From Shewanella pealeana ATCC 700345 (lineage in GTDB: Bacteria; Pseudomonadota; Gammaproteobacteria; Enterobacterales; Shewanellaceae), in NCBI RefSeq assembly GCF_000018285.1, contig NC_009901.1, positions 2,355,001 through 2,419,000 of the forward strand: DNA of 64,000 nt, in the 5' to 3' direction. Position 1 is the first letter of the stretch. Each line of letters starts with the position of its first letter. The translations under genes were made by a program, and so were the position numbers. A model generated the notes under the pieces. The model was given only the letters and a program-made list of their open reading frames with translations. It was not told the DNA's origin and did no database searches. Shown here in pieces: positions 10,103-19,250 of the stretch.

Positions 10103-10708
10103 TTAATTGACCATACAGCTAGATTCTGTAAGTGAATTAATAATGATTTCTGTTTTCGGAACATCATTACTATCCGTTTCAACGATGCTTATCTGATCCA
10201 CTACATCCATACCTTGCAATACCTTGCCAAACACAGCATAGCCATAGTTAGCGTCTGTTGCATCTAGCTGAGGGTTATCTAATACATTAATGAAAAACTG
10301 AGTGGTTGCAGAATCAGCTGCACTCGTACGAGCCATAGCAATGGTGCCGCGCTTATTACTTATCCCTATATCAGCCTCATTAACTATCGGTTCGTTACCA
10401 GGCTTATATACTAAACCACTAGTAAAACCTCCTGTCTGTATTACGAAATTATTGATAGTGCGATGAAATAAGGTTCCAGTGTAGAAGCCTTCATCAGCAT
10501 AACTTTTAAAGTTTTGACCCGTGATTGGCATGTTAGTTAGATCGATAGCTAATAGTATATCGCCCATAGTCGTCGACATCTGGTAACAAATGTCAGCTTG
10601 TAAATTTGGTGCTTGGATAGGAGGTTGAGGTATTTCAACATTATCTGTTTCGCTGCCACCGCAAGCGGCCAAAGTCATACAAAATAGAAGAGGAATTGCT
10701 TTATTCAT
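10103..10708 (-). CDS. Cyclophilin-type peptidyl-prolyl isomerase lipoprotein
   Basis: A 201-residue protein. The N terminus MNKAIPLLFCMTLAACGG is a lipoprotein signal with lipobox LAAC and acceptor Cys16. It is followed by a short linker (about 17-38) and one cyclophilin domain (about 40-195). The core shows GTLFHRTINNFVIQTGG, GTIAMARTSAADSATTQFFIN and YAVFGKVLQGMDVVDQI, including the catalytic arginine in FHR and the conserved Q-F-F. It probably catalyses prolyl isomerisation during folding in the periplasm while lipid-anchored. Its lipidation distinguishes it from soluble periplasmic PpiA. It stands alone upstream of the tRNA array. Confidence 0.9.
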   Translation of the reverse strand: MNKAIPLLFCMTLAACGGSETDNVEIPQPPIQAPNLQADICYQMSTTMGDILLAIDLTNMPITGQNFKSYADEGFYTGTLFHRTINNFVIQTGGFTSGLVYKPGNEPIVNEADIGISNKRGTIAMARTSAADSATTQFFINVLDNPQLDATDANYGYAVFGKVLQGMDVVDQISIVETDSNDVPKTEIIINSLTESSCMVN

Positions 10709-10939
10709 TTTGTTCTCACAATTATATCATCAATTAAAATGTTGTTAACCTGATGTGTCTGGTGTTGCAGTTGAGTGTTGATTTTAACGATTCTAGGCAG
10801 GGGAGCAATAAGCTAGCGTAAATGGATACAAACTGTCGCAGCTTATGGTTAGAAGGTTATTGCTGGACTTTGAATTCTATTGAGTTAAAGAGTCGGTTAA
10901 TAACTTTATGGAGTGATGGCAGCTTTAAGCTTTTAAATA
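10709..10939. other. Spacer before the tRNA remnants
   Basis: It contains the upstream region of the cyclophilin gene. No ORF or clear terminator was recognised. Confidence 0.4.
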
Positions 10940-11035
10940 GTGGGAGCTGAATTGAGATTTATAAGATAAGTGGCAACGACCTTCGCTAAGCGGTTAGAGC
11001 TGAGCCCAACTAGCTACCAAACTGCTCTATCCCTC
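10940..11035 (-). pseudogene. Decayed initiator tRNA-Met copy, distal remnant
   Basis: On the minus strand this matches parts of the tRNA-fMet genes next to it. The 5' half is recognisable (complement of GAGCCC..CTAGCTACCAAACTGCT), as are the T-arm junction (complement of CAACGACCTTCG) and the acceptor side (complement of GGGAGCTGAATT). Extra bases sit in the anticodon arm and between the T arm and the acceptor strand, so no tRNA cloverleaf can form. It looks like a further array member that has decayed. Confidence 0.65.
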
Positions 11036-11104
11036 ATCACAGCTTCTTATAATCACTAGAAGCTTAAAGGAAATGGAGGGTAAACAATTTACAAATTTCA
11101 GATA

Positions 11105-11128
11105 CAAAAAAACCAGCTTTCGCTGGCC
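11105..11128 (-). terminator. Terminator of the initiator tRNA array
   Basis: Read on the minus strand, GGCCAGCGAAAGCTGG is followed by a T7 run. It lies just past the last intact tRNA. Confidence 0.75.
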
Positions 11129-11163
11129 TACATATAAACTTTATTCTTCTATAAAAGAAGAAA

Positions 11164-11240
<77 letters not shown>

Positions 11241-11280
11241 TCCGAATTGTATTTATTAGTTTTACTTCATTATAGGGAAG

Positions 11281-11357
<77 letters not shown>

Positions 11358-11397
11358 TCCGAATTGTATTTATTAGTTTTACTTCATTATAGGGAAG

Positions 11398-11474
<77 letters not shown>

Positions 11475-11514
11475 TCCGAATTGTATTTATTAGTTTTACT
11501 TCATTATAAGGAAG

Positions 11515-11591
<77 letters not shown>

Positions 11592-11630
11592 TCCGAATTG
11601 TATTTATTTTACTTCATTCTACAAAAGATA

Positions 11631-11700
11631 TGGCAACGACCTTCGCCTTGCTTTTATAAAGAGTTGAGTCAGAGTAGCTTTTATACTGCTCCATCCCGCG
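11631..11700 (-). pseudogene. Decayed initiator tRNA-Met copy, promoter-proximal remnant
   Basis: It sits where the next 117-bp unit would begin (expected 11632). The 5' end of the tRNA (complement of ACTGCTCCATCCCGCG) and a T-arm piece (complement of CAACGACCTTCG) remain. The anticodon arm is replaced by an A/T-rich stretch, and the 3' acceptor strand is gone. Confidence 0.7.
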
Positions 11701-11770
11701 TCCAATTTTACATCTTCAAAAACACTACAACTTAAGTTAAAACTCAGTGCCTGTCCTGAAGAGGTGGCGA

Positions 11771-11799
11771 ACTATAGCGATGGCTTAGATACATTGCAA
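11771..11799 (-). promoter_or_regulatory. Sigma70 promoter of the initiator tRNA array
   Basis: On the minus strand, TTGCAA is followed after 17 bases by TATAGT, then by a G/C-rich discriminator (TCGCCACC) typical of stringently controlled tRNA promoters. Transcription would start near 11765 and run through the decayed copy into four intact tRNAs. Confidence 0.6.
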
Positions 11800-11907
11800 C
11801 AAACTTTTGTAATTAGTTGCTTACATGGTGGTTTATTGCTCGCTTATCGATTTGTTGGTACTTAAATCTATATTACTGGCTTTTAATTAGGCTTTAACCA
11901 ATAACTT

Positions 11908-11937
11908 TTATCTTTTGGCGGCGCTAGCAGGTATAAT
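11908..11937 (+). promoter_or_regulatory. Possible promoter of rlmL
   Basis: A perfect TATAAT at 11932 lies 38 bases before the rlmL start. The -35 region (TTATCT, 18-bp spacing) is weak, so this is tentative. Confidence 0.4.
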
Positions 11938-11974
11938 GCCTAACTAATTTTTACTGTGTGTCGACTATCTATCA

Positions 11975-14110
11975 ATGTTAAATTTTTTTGCTGCAGCTCC
12001 GCGGGGCTATGAATACGCGTTATCACTTGAGCTAGCCGAGCTAGGCGCTTCTGAAATTAAAGAAAGTGTTGCCGGGGTTTATTTTTCCGCTCCGTTGGAG
12101 CTTGGATATCGTATAACGCTGTGGTCGCGTTTAGCGAGCAGAATCATTTTTGTCATTTACAAGGGACCTTGTGAATCTCCTGAGCAACTGTATAACGCAG
12201 CCTATGGTATTGACTGGCAGATGCAGTTTTCGAACCGCAGTACATTTAGCATCGATTTCCACGGTCTAGGTGGCTTCATAAAGAACACCCAATTTGGTGC
12301 GTTAAAAATCAAAGATGCGATTGTTGATCGTTTTAGAGATGATGACTTTTCTCGTCCAAATGTTGAGAGAGTGGATGCAGATTTTAGAATCGATGCGCAC
12401 TTTAGACGTGGCGAGATCACTATTGGTATCAATTTCTCTGGCCCAGCACTGCATAAGCGTGGTTATCGCTCTACAACGGGTGAGGCGCCACTAAAAGAAA
12501 ACTTAGCAGCTAATATGCTTGTTCGTAGTGGTTGGCAGGCTGATAAAGTTGATTTGCTTGATCCTTTCTGTGGTAGCGGAACTATTTTGATTGAAGCGGC
12601 CATGATGGCTTGTGATATCGCGCCAGGTATTCACCGTGAACGCTTTGGTTTTGACCATTGGTTACCTCACAACAAGAAAGTATGGCAAGAGCTATTAAAT
12701 GAGGCTCAAGCCCGTGCATCTATCGGTAAAACCCGTTGCGAAATTAAGTTCTTTGGCTCAGATATTGACTCTCGCTTAGTTGCGTTAGCAAAGCGTAATG
12801 CAGAAAATGCGGGCGTACTTGAGTTGATTGACTTCAGCGTTGGCAATGCATTAACTATTGATGTGCCGGTAGAGTCTGGCTTCTTGATCTCTAACCCGCC
12901 ATACGGTGAGCGCTTAGGCAACGTAACCTCATTGTTGCAACTGTATTATCAGTTAGGTGATAAGTTTAAGGCTGAGTTTGGTGGTTGGAGTATTGCTATT
13001 TTAAATAGTGATATTGAACTGTTATCAGCATTGAAACTAAAAGCTGACAAGCAGATGAAGATGAATAACGGTGCACTTGAGTGTGCGTTTAACCTTTATA
13101 CGGTTCATGCTGAAAATACACGCCGCGTCGATCCAGCAAATATCAAAATTGAAGGCGATGTCAGCGATATCGCCGTGCCGTTTGCTAACCGTATTAAAAA
13201 GAACTTTAAACAGTTAGAAAAGTGGGCTAAGAAAGAGGGCATCGATAGTTACCGACTATATGATGCCGACTTACCGGAATACAATGTGGCAGTAGATAAG
13301 TATCTTGATTACGTTGTGATTCAAGAGTACTCCGCGCCATCGCAAATTCCAGAAGCAGTGACTAAGCGTCGTCTTACAGACGTTCTAATTTCTTTACCTA
13401 GCGCAATTGGTATAGACCCGAACCATATTATTTTGAAAACCCGTGAACGCAAGAAGGGTACCAATCAGTATGAGAAGTTAGTTGCCAACAAACTTGAACT
13501 TATTACCACGGAATACGGTGCTAAGTTTAAGTTAAACCTAAAAGAATACTTAGATACTGGACTGTTTCTCGATCACCGTTTAACACGTAAGCTTGTTGGT
13601 GAAAAATCAAAAGGTCGAAGTGTTTGTAATCTATTCTCTTATACGGGTTCTGCGTCAGTACATGCAGCACTTGGTGGGGCGACTTCAGTAACAACTGTTG
13701 ATATGTCAAATACTTATATCGATTGGGCAAAAGAAAACTTTGCATTAAATGGCTTAAATAGCGATAAGTATCAGTTCGTTCAAGCTAACTGCCTACAGTG
13801 GATGAAAAGGACTCATGATAGATTTGACCTTATTTTCATCGATCCACCGACTTTCTCTAACTCAAAGCGTATGGAAGACTCGTTTGACGTAGAACGCGAT
13901 CATGTCGCTATGTTAAGTGATGTGTTTAAGCTGCTAAATCCTGGCGGAGAAATCATTTTCTCTAACAACAAACGTAAATTCAAGATGGAAATTGCGGCTT
14001 TGGAAGCACAAGGTATGTCGATTAAAAACATCGATAACCAAACACTGCCACTGGATTTCAAGCGCAACCCTCACATACATAATACTTGGTTAATTACCCA
14101 TGCAGGCTAA
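11975..14110 (+). CDS. rlmL: Bifunctional 23S rRNA methyltransferase RlmKL
   Basis: A 711-residue fusion enzyme, matching the E. coli length of about 702. In E. coli the N-terminal half forms m2G2445 and the C-terminal half forms m7G2069. A THUMP-like RNA-binding region lies at about 45-155. The first methyltransferase shows LDPFCGSGT near 195 and [10 protein letters not shown] near 305. The second shows [16 protein letters not shown] near 550 and [12 protein letters not shown] near 621. The next gene overlaps its end by 11 bases, so the two are translationally coupled. It acts on ribosome assembly intermediates in the cytoplasm. Confidence 0.96.
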   Translation: MLNFFAAAPRGYEYALSLELAELGASEIKESVAGVYFSAPLELGYRITLWSRLASRIIFVIYKGPCESPEQLYNAAYGIDWQMQFSNRSTFSIDFHGLGGFIKNTQFGALKIKDAIVDRFRDDDFSRPNVERVDADFRIDAHFRRGEITIGINFSGPALHKRGYRSTTGEAPLKENLAANMLVRSGWQADKVDLLDPFCGSGTILIEAAMMACDIAPGIHRERFGFDHWLPHNKKVWQELLNEAQARASIGKTRCEIKFFGSDIDSRLVALAKRNAENAGVLELIDFSVGNALTIDVPVESGFLISNPPYGERLGNVTSLLQLYYQLGDKFKAEFGGWSIAILNSDIELLSALKLKADKQMKMNNGALECAFNLYTVHAENTRRVDPANIKIEGDVSDIAVPFANRIKKNFKQLEKWAKKEGIDSYRLYDADLPEYNVAVDKYLDYVVIQEYSAPSQIPEAVTKRRLTDVLISLPSAIGIDPNHIILKTRERKKGTNQYEKLVANKLELITTEYGAKFKLNLKEYLDTGLFLDHRLTRKLVGEKSKGRSVCNLFSYTGSASVHAALGGATSVTTVDMSNTYIDWAKENFALNGLNSDKYQFVQANCLQWMKRTHDRFDLIFIDPPTFSNSKRMEDSFDVERDHVAMLSDVFKLLNPGGEIIFSNNKRKFKMEIAALEAQGMSIKNIDNQTLPLDFKRNPHIHNTWLITHAG

Positions 14111-14336
14111 GGCCTCGGTTATTTTATATCACACAGATGCGTGTCATCTGTGTGAGTTAGCAGCTGAGTTGCTCATACAGATTGGTGTTAAATATGATGC
14201 CTTGGATATCTGCGATGATGAAAACCTAGCTGAACAATATGGCATTCGAATTCCGGTCGTCAAAATTGTCGATAGTCAATGTGAACTTAATTGGCCGTTT
14301 GATCTCGAAGCATTAGAAGAATTTTTAGGAGCGTAA
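14100..14336 (+). CDS. Glutaredoxin-like (DUF836) protein
   Basis: A 78-residue single thioredoxin-fold domain with an N-terminal redox motif CHLC (Cys15 and Cys18) after a beta strand (SVILYHTDA). RIPVVKI carries the conserved cis-proline, and the C terminus is helical. The family sits between rlmL and uup in Vibrio and Shewanella. The exact substrate is unknown; a thiol-disulfide role is inferred from the motif. It overlaps rlmL by 11 bases and is followed one base later by uup, so the three form an operon. Confidence 0.85.
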   Translation: MQAKASVILYHTDACHLCELAAELLIQIGVKYDALDICDDENLAEQYGIRIPVVKIVDSQCELNWPFDLEALEEFLGA

Positions 14337-14337
14337 G

Positions 14338-16275
14338 TTGAGTCTCGTACGTATTAATAACGGCTCTTTAGCCTACGGTTATACCCCATTATTGCAAAAA
14401 GCGGATTTTACCATTGAACCCGGTGAGCGTGTTTGTATCGTAGGCCGTAATGGCGCTGGTAAGTCAAGTTTGATGAAAGTGTTAAGTGGTGACGTACTGC
14501 TTGATGAAGGTGAGTTTAACATTGCAACTGACGTTAAAGTAAGTCGTTTGCAACAAGATCCACCTAAAGCAGAGCAGGGTACTGTGTATGCGTATATTGC
14601 AGCAGGCCTGCAAGAGGTCGGTGAAAAGTTAGAGCGTTATCATCAGCTTTCTCATGATTTAGCCACAGCCTCTCCAGATGAAATGGAGCGTATGCTTAAG
14701 CAGATGGAGCGTCTTCAAGATGATATCGATCATCTTAATGGCTGGCAGCTTGATAACCGAATTAATCAAAACTGTGAATTACTCGGCTTAGACGCTGATG
14801 CTGCATTATCGGAATTATCTGGTGGTTGGCAACGTAAAGTGGCACTGGCGCGCTCTTTAGTAAGCGATCCAGATCTATTGCTGCTTGATGAACCGACCAA
14901 CCATTTAGATATCGACACGATTGAATGGTTAGAACAATTTTTATTAAGTTACCGTGGTGCTATCGTGTTTGTCAGTCACGACCGTGGCTTTATTCAACGC
15001 ATGGCGACACGAATCGTCGATCTTGACCGTGGTGTGGTGACTTCTTGGCCTGGTAACTACCAAACTTACCTAGACGGTAAGGCTGAGTGGCTACGTGTTG
15101 AAGCTGAGCAAAATGCCCACTTCGATAAAAAGTTAGCAGAAGAAGAGGCTTGGATCCGTCAAGGCGTAAAAGCTCGACGTACTCGTAACGAAGGTCGCGT
15201 TCGCGCTCTTAAAGATCTGCGTGTAGAGCGTATGGCTCGTCTTAATCGCCAAGGTGGCGCAAAGATGGCCGTTGCCGATACAGATCGCTCGGGTAAATTA
15301 GTATTCGATATTGAAAATCTTGAATACAACCTACCTGAGAAAAATTTAGTTAAGAACTTTAGTTCAACGGTTATGCGTGGTGACCGTATAGCGCTGATTG
15401 GTCCTAACGGCTGTGGTAAATCAACTCTTGTTAAATTATTGATTGGTCAGCTAGAAGCACAATCGGGTAGCGTAAAAGTGGGTACCAAACTTGAAATTGC
15501 CTATTTTGACCAATATCGTGAAGCGCTAGATCCAGAAAAGACGGTTGAAGATAACGTTGGCGAAGGCAAGAAGACGGTAACTATCAATGGTCAAGATCGC
15601 CATATCTTGAGCTATTTACAGGACTTTTTGTTCTCACCTATGCGAGCAAGAACGCCTGTTAAGGCGCTGTCTGGCGGTGAAAAGAATCGTCTGTTGTTAG
15701 CACGCTTATTATTAAGACCTGCAAACCTTATTATTCTTGATGAGCCAACCAACGATCTTGATATTGAGACCCTAGAGTTGTTAGAGTCACTACTAGCGGA
15801 TTACAAAGGTACGCTATTACTCGTCAGCCACGACCGTGCATTTATCGATAATACAGTAACCAGTAGTTGGTGGTTTACCGGTAATGGCGGCTGGAGCGAG
15901 TATGTGGGTGGTTATGAGGATGCGGTTTCTCAAGGGGCAAGATTTTACTCTGAGGAACCTCAAGCAACAAATGCTGTCCAAGCAACAAATGCTGTCCAAG
16001 CAACTATTGTGGAAGCTCAACCAGTAGTACAAGCAGCTGAGAAGAAAGTAGAAAAGAAGCTTTCTTACAAATTACAACGTGAATTAGAGTCTCTGCCCGC
16101 TTTAATGGAGCAGTTAGAGCAAGATATTGAAGCACTGCAAACTGTTGTTAGCTCACCCGAGTTTTATGCTCAGGAGCAAAAAATAGTGAATGAAAACTTG
16201 AAAGCATTGTCCGATAAGGAAAGCGAGCTTGAGAGTTGCTTTGAGCGATGGGAAGAGCTCGAATCATTGAAGTAA
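14338..16275 (+). CDS. uup: ABC-F ATPase Uup
   Basis: A 645-residue cytoplasmic ABC-F protein with two ATPase modules and no membrane segment. Walker A motifs are GRNGAGKS (about 37) and GPNGCGKS (about 356). Signatures are LSGGW (about 160) and LSGGE (about 443). Walker B motifs with the ABC-F form are LLLDEPTNHLD and IILDEPTNDLD. The C-terminal 80 residues are a predicted coiled coil, as in E. coli Uup. Uup acts on ribosomes and affects precise excision of transposons. The start is TTG, supported by TTAGGAGCG eight bases upstream. A short 18-bp tandem repeat adds QATNAV units in the linker. Confidence 0.95.
   Translation: MSLVRINNGSLAYGYTPLLQKADFTIEPGERVCIVGRNGAGKSSLMKVLSGDVLLDEGEFNIATDVKVSRLQQDPPKAEQGTVYAYIAAGLQEVGEKLERYHQLSHDLATASPDEMERMLKQMERLQDDIDHLNGWQLDNRINQNCELLGLDADAALSELSGGWQRKVALARSLVSDPDLLLLDEPTNHLDIDTIEWLEQFLLSYRGAIVFVSHDRGFIQRMATRIVDLDRGVVTSWPGNYQTYLDGKAEWLRVEAEQNAHFDKKLAEEEAWIRQGVKARRTRNEGRVRALKDLRVERMARLNRQGGAKMAVADTDRSGKLVFDIENLEYNLPEKNLVKNFSSTVMRGDRIALIGPNGCGKSTLVKLLIGQLEAQSGSVKVGTKLEIAYFDQYREALDPEKTVEDNVGEGKKTVTINGQDRHILSYLQDFLFSPMRARTPVKALSGGEKNRLLLARLLLRPANLIILDEPTNDLDIETLELLESLLADYKGTLLLVSHDRAFIDNTVTSSWWFTGNGGWSEYVGGYEDAVSQGARFYSEEPQATNAVQATNAVQATIVEAQPVVQAAEKKVEKKLSYKLQRELESLPALMEQLEQDIEALQTVVSSPEFYAQEQKIVNENLKALSDKESELESCFERWEELESLK
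15961..16004 (+). repeat. 18-bp in-frame tandem repeat inside uup
   Basis: The unit CAAGCAACAAATGCTGTC occurs twice, followed by a partial third copy, and encodes QATNAV twice in the linker before the C-terminal coiled coil. The unit length keeps the frame. Confidence 0.9.
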
Positions 16276-16304
16276 GCTAAAAATAAGAAATAGGAAGCGA
16301 GTTA

Positions 16305-18161
16305 ATGAAGTTTAAGTTGGATAAAACCCTATCGTTAGTAGCCGTTGGCGTATTGAGTGTACTGCAAGGTGTGCAAGCTGCACCTGTTTATGAAATTATT
16401 AACATCGACCTAGATACTTATAATCTAAATGGCACCATTGATAATACCCGTAACGGTTATGGTATGGCAGTTAATGCTAATAATGAGGCGGTTGGTGCCG
16501 CTAAAGGTAAAAAGAAGCTAACTGTGTCAGAAGATGATGATGGTGTCATCGACATTGAAGACGGGGTTGCAGACTCTGAAACGATTAACTACTCGGTTAA
16601 TCTTCCTATCATAGCTAACAACTTCACTTTTAATTCAGTTGGTAACGAGTGGATGCCAACTTTTGAAAGCGTTAATGGCACTACCGCACCGACGTTCCCC
16701 GAAGATGAATCGACAGTGAATTCGGTCGATACCTTCTTCTACGATATTAATGACACTGGCTTAAAAGTTGGCGCTATGACTGCGCCACAGCAGACAATTG
16801 ATTATGATGGCAGCAGCGATACTCAAGAGTTTTGGTATTACCGTGAATATGAGCAGCGTGGTTTCGTTAAATCTGGCACTGACAAAGAAATCCCGTTAGT
16901 TCCTCCTTTTACAAAGTATATCTATAAGGAAGGAGAGGCTGAGGAGCAAACCATCACTGTCGGTGGTTTCTCTAGTGCTGCGGCGGTTAATGCTGGTGGT
17001 TTAGTTGCTGGTTATGCCAGTACTGAACTTAGTGATAATAGCGCCAATATTGTTAAATCCTGTGTCGACGATAATAGTGACACCGCGCCGCAACAGATCT
17101 GTATTCAGGCGGCTCAGTTCCCAAATCAATATGGCTATAGTGATATCCAGTATCAGATCCGTGGTTATGTTTGGCAATATGAATCGGGAAGTGAAACACT
17201 AACTGCGACTATGTTGCCATTAGGCCTAGAAGTCACTAATGATAGTGTATACAGCGCCCAGGGTCTTGGGATCAACGATGACGGTGTCGTAGCGGGCCGC
17301 TCTTATGTTTATCGTAAAAATGATAAAGACAGATTGTATTATGATGCTGCTTACTGGACTAAAGATACTAATGGCGAGTACAAGTATAACTGGGTCGATG
17401 TCGATCAAGTAAAAGATGTTTACTCATCAATTGCTTACGATATTAACAACGAAGGAATTTTAGTCGGTAGTTATCACAAGTACATCGATGGCTATCTTCG
17501 AGATAAGTTCTTTTATTATAATACCAATACTGATGAACTTGTTACGCCAAACGACTTTTATAACAATATCTCCGATTTAAGTAGCCGTGGCCGTGATATC
17601 AACAACAAAGGCCAGGTTGTGGGTTATATTGAAACGACTCACGATAAAGAGAAACCACGTCCTAAAGCGGCTTTCTTGTACGACCAACCAACTGGTGAGT
17701 TTAATAACGTTAATGATTTACTAACTTGTGAGTCTAAAGGTTATAAGAAAAATGCTGAGGGAAAATGGGAGCGTAACTTAGTCGAGGTCAAAGATGGCTC
17801 GGGTAAAACGTTAACCTATAAGAGTGAGATCCTTGTCGTAGAAGGTAATAGTATCAATGAAGATGGTACTATTGTCGGAACTGCGTTTATTCGTAAGCCT
17901 TCTTATAAGTTTGATGATGATGGTAACTTGGTAATTGGTGATAATGGTTTGCCATTCTTTGAGCTTAACGGCTACGGCGATCCGGTTACTTCATTCTTAC
18001 CACGAATGGTTGTTCTACAACCTAATACCACCTCTGGTGCAGAATCATGTACCGTCATCGATGATGATGGCAGTAACGACAACTATGAGCGTAAGGGAGC
18101 GGCAAGTTTTGCATGGTTATTAGCGTTGCCATTGCTATGGTTTAGACGCCGAGTTAAGTAA
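16305..18161 (+). CDS. DUF3466 exported protein with C-terminal sorting-like tail
   Basis: A 618-residue protein with an N-terminal signal peptide (cleavage probably after VQAA-P near 27). The body contains several repeats of the type A-x-x-I-N-D/N-x-G-x-V-x-G, for example GINDDGVVAGRSYVYR and DINNKGQVVGY. These are typical of DUF3466 and resemble HAF repeats. An acidic run (EDDDGVIDIEDG) lies near 70-90. The last 22 residues are small residues (GAAS), a hydrophobic helix and RRRVK. This tripartite tail resembles GlyGly-CTERM signals processed by rhombosortase, but the glycine pair is not exact. Function unknown. It follows uup, as in vibrios. Confidence 0.85.
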   Translation: MKFKLDKTLSLVAVGVLSVLQGVQAAPVYEIINIDLDTYNLNGTIDNTRNGYGMAVNANNEAVGAAKGKKKLTVSEDDDGVIDIEDGVADSETINYSVNLPIIANNFTFNSVGNEWMPTFESVNGTTAPTFPEDESTVNSVDTFFYDINDTGLKVGAMTAPQQTIDYDGSSDTQEFWYYREYEQRGFVKSGTDKEIPLVPPFTKYIYKEGEAEEQTITVGGFSSAAAVNAGGLVAGYASTELSDNSANIVKSCVDDNSDTAPQQICIQAAQFPNQYGYSDIQYQIRGYVWQYESGSETLTATMLPLGLEVTNDSVYSAQGLGINDDGVVAGRSYVYRKNDKDRLYYDAAYWTKDTNGEYKYNWVDVDQVKDVYSSIAYDINNEGILVGSYHKYIDGYLRDKFFYYNTNTDELVTPNDFYNNISDLSSRGRDINNKGQVVGYIETTHDKEKPRPKAAFLYDQPTGEFNNVNDLLTCESKGYKKNAEGKWERNLVEVKDGSGKTLTYKSEILVVEGNSINEDGTIVGTAFIRKPSYKFDDDGNLVIGDNGLPFFELNGYGDPVTSFLPRMVVLQPNTTSGAESCTVIDDDGSNDNYERKGAASFAWLLALPLLWFRRRVK

Positions 18162-18186
18162 ATATATAACCAATGTAAAAGAATTG

Positions 18187-18214
18187 AATCGAGGCTAATG
18201 GCCTCGATTTTTTT
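18187..18214 (+). terminator. Terminator after the DUF3466 gene
   Basis: AATCGAGGC/GCCTCGATT is a 9-bp stem followed by T7. Confidence 0.85.
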
Positions 18215-18356
18215 GAATTAAATTTGTAATATTTCTCAATAGCTTAAATATTAACCTGTGCGTGTATGTTTTTTAGGCATTGATCTCTAGTTCAAAAAGC
18301 ATTATTTATGGAGGTGAAGCGTTAGCTTCTTTTGTTATCTCAGAGAGGATGCTTGC

Positions 18357-18533
18357 ATGAAAAGACAAAAAAGAGATCGATTAGATAGAGCTTTTTCGAA
18401 AGGCTTTCAAGCAGGAATTGGTGGCCGGTCGAAGGAGATATGTCCATATTCGACACTTGATTCAAAATCACAATGGCTTGGAGGTTGGCGTGAAGGCATT
18501 GATGGTCGGCTGAGCGGTTTATTTAATAAGTAA
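18357..18533 (+). CDS. rmf: Ribosome modulation factor RMF
   Basis: A 58-residue basic protein. It begins MKRQKRDRLDRAFSKGFQAG and carries the conserved GGRSKEICPY and SQWLGGWREG segments, nearly identical to E. coli RMF (55 residues). RMF binds the 30S subunit in stationary phase and drives formation of inactive 100S ribosome dimers. AGAGGA lies 10 bases upstream of the ATG. It lies beside fabA, as in E. coli. In other species rmf is induced by ppGpp and slow growth; nothing in the sequence here shows that directly. Confidence 0.95.
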   Translation: MKRQKRDRLDRAFSKGFQAGIGGRSKEICPYSTLDSKSQWLGGWREGIDGRLSGLFNK

Positions 18534-18611
18534 GACTGTTTAAAAAACAAGACTCAGTAACCTTAATTCTAAGAATTATTTTGAAGTAAACAATCATTGA
18601 GAAACAATTTT

Positions 18612-18636
18612 GCCCTCTATCAAAGAGGGCATTTTT
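18612..18636 (+). terminator. Terminator between rmf and fabA
   Basis: GCCCTCT/AGAGGGC with loop ATCAA is followed by ATTTTT on the plus strand. On the minus strand only four A/T bases follow, so it mainly serves rmf. Confidence 0.75.
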
Positions 18637-18667
18637 ATTGCGGTATAGCTATCTCAATAATTAGCTA

Positions 18668-19183
18668 TTAGAAGCTAGTCGTATCGGTAAAAATACCGAC
18701 CTTAAGATCTTTCGCGCTATAGATTTCACGGCCATCGACTTCCATCGTGGCATCAGCAATACCCATAACCAACTTACGGTAAACTTTACGCTTAATGGTC
18801 AGCTTGTAGGTGACTTTTTTAGCTTCAGGCAATACTTGACCTGTAAACTTTACTTCACCTACACCTAGCGCTCTTCCTTTGCCCTCAGCGCCTTCCCATC
18901 CGAGGAAGAAGCCGACTAACTGCCACATGGCATCAAGACCTAAGCAGCCAGGCATAACAGGGTCAGTGGCGAAATGACAGTCAAAAAACCATAGATCTGG
19001 ATTAATATCGAGTTCTGCAACAATCTCACCTTTACCGTACTCACCACCATCCGCGTTAATTTTTAGTACACGGTCGATCATTAACATGTTGTCTTTTGGC
19101 AGTCTCGGAGAATTAGGTCCGAATAATTTGCCCAGTCCACAGGCAATAAGATCTTCTTTGGTAAAACTATTTGCGTTACTCAT
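18668..19183 (-). CDS. fabA: 3-hydroxydecanoyl-ACP dehydratase/isomerase FabA
   Basis: It dehydrates 3-hydroxydecanoyl-ACP and isomerises trans-2 to cis-3-decenoyl-ACP, the branch point of unsaturated fatty acid synthesis. With the start at the [11 protein letters not shown] methionine the protein is 171 residues, the same as E. coli FabA. An upstream methionine would add 11 residues without family support. The chosen ATG has GGAG 10 bases upstream. Catalytic His70 ([14 protein letters not shown]) and Asp84 (LGLDAMWQ) are present. A FabR-type operator lies 38 bases upstream of the start. Confidence 0.96.
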   Translation of the reverse strand: MSNANSFTKEDLIACGLGKLFGPNSPRLPKDNMLMIDRVLKINADGGEYGKGEIVAELDINPDLWFFDCHFATDPVMPGCLGLDAMWQLVGFFLGWEGAEGKGRALGVGEVKFTGQVLPEAKKVTYKLTIKRKVYRKLVMGIADATMEVDGREIYSAKDLKVGIFTDTTSF

Positions 19184-19220
19184 TATTTTTGATACTCCAG
19201 CAATTTGAGCTGCCAAGATT

Positions 19221-19238
19221 AGCGAACACGTGTACGCT
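19221..19238. promoter_or_regulatory. FabR-type operator upstream of fabA
   Basis: AGCGAACACGTGTACGCT is an 18-bp dyad with one mismatch. It closely matches the AGCGTACA-NN-TGTACGCT type of site known for FabR, the repressor of fabA and fabB. Its place 38 bases before fabA suggests repression by unsaturated acyl thioesters bound to FabR. Confidence 0.8.
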
Positions 19239-19250
19239 AAACAACTCCGA

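Noticed and set aside
19184..19216. An 11-residue longer FabA
   Set aside because: The downstream ATG gives the family length of 171 and has a well-placed GGAG.
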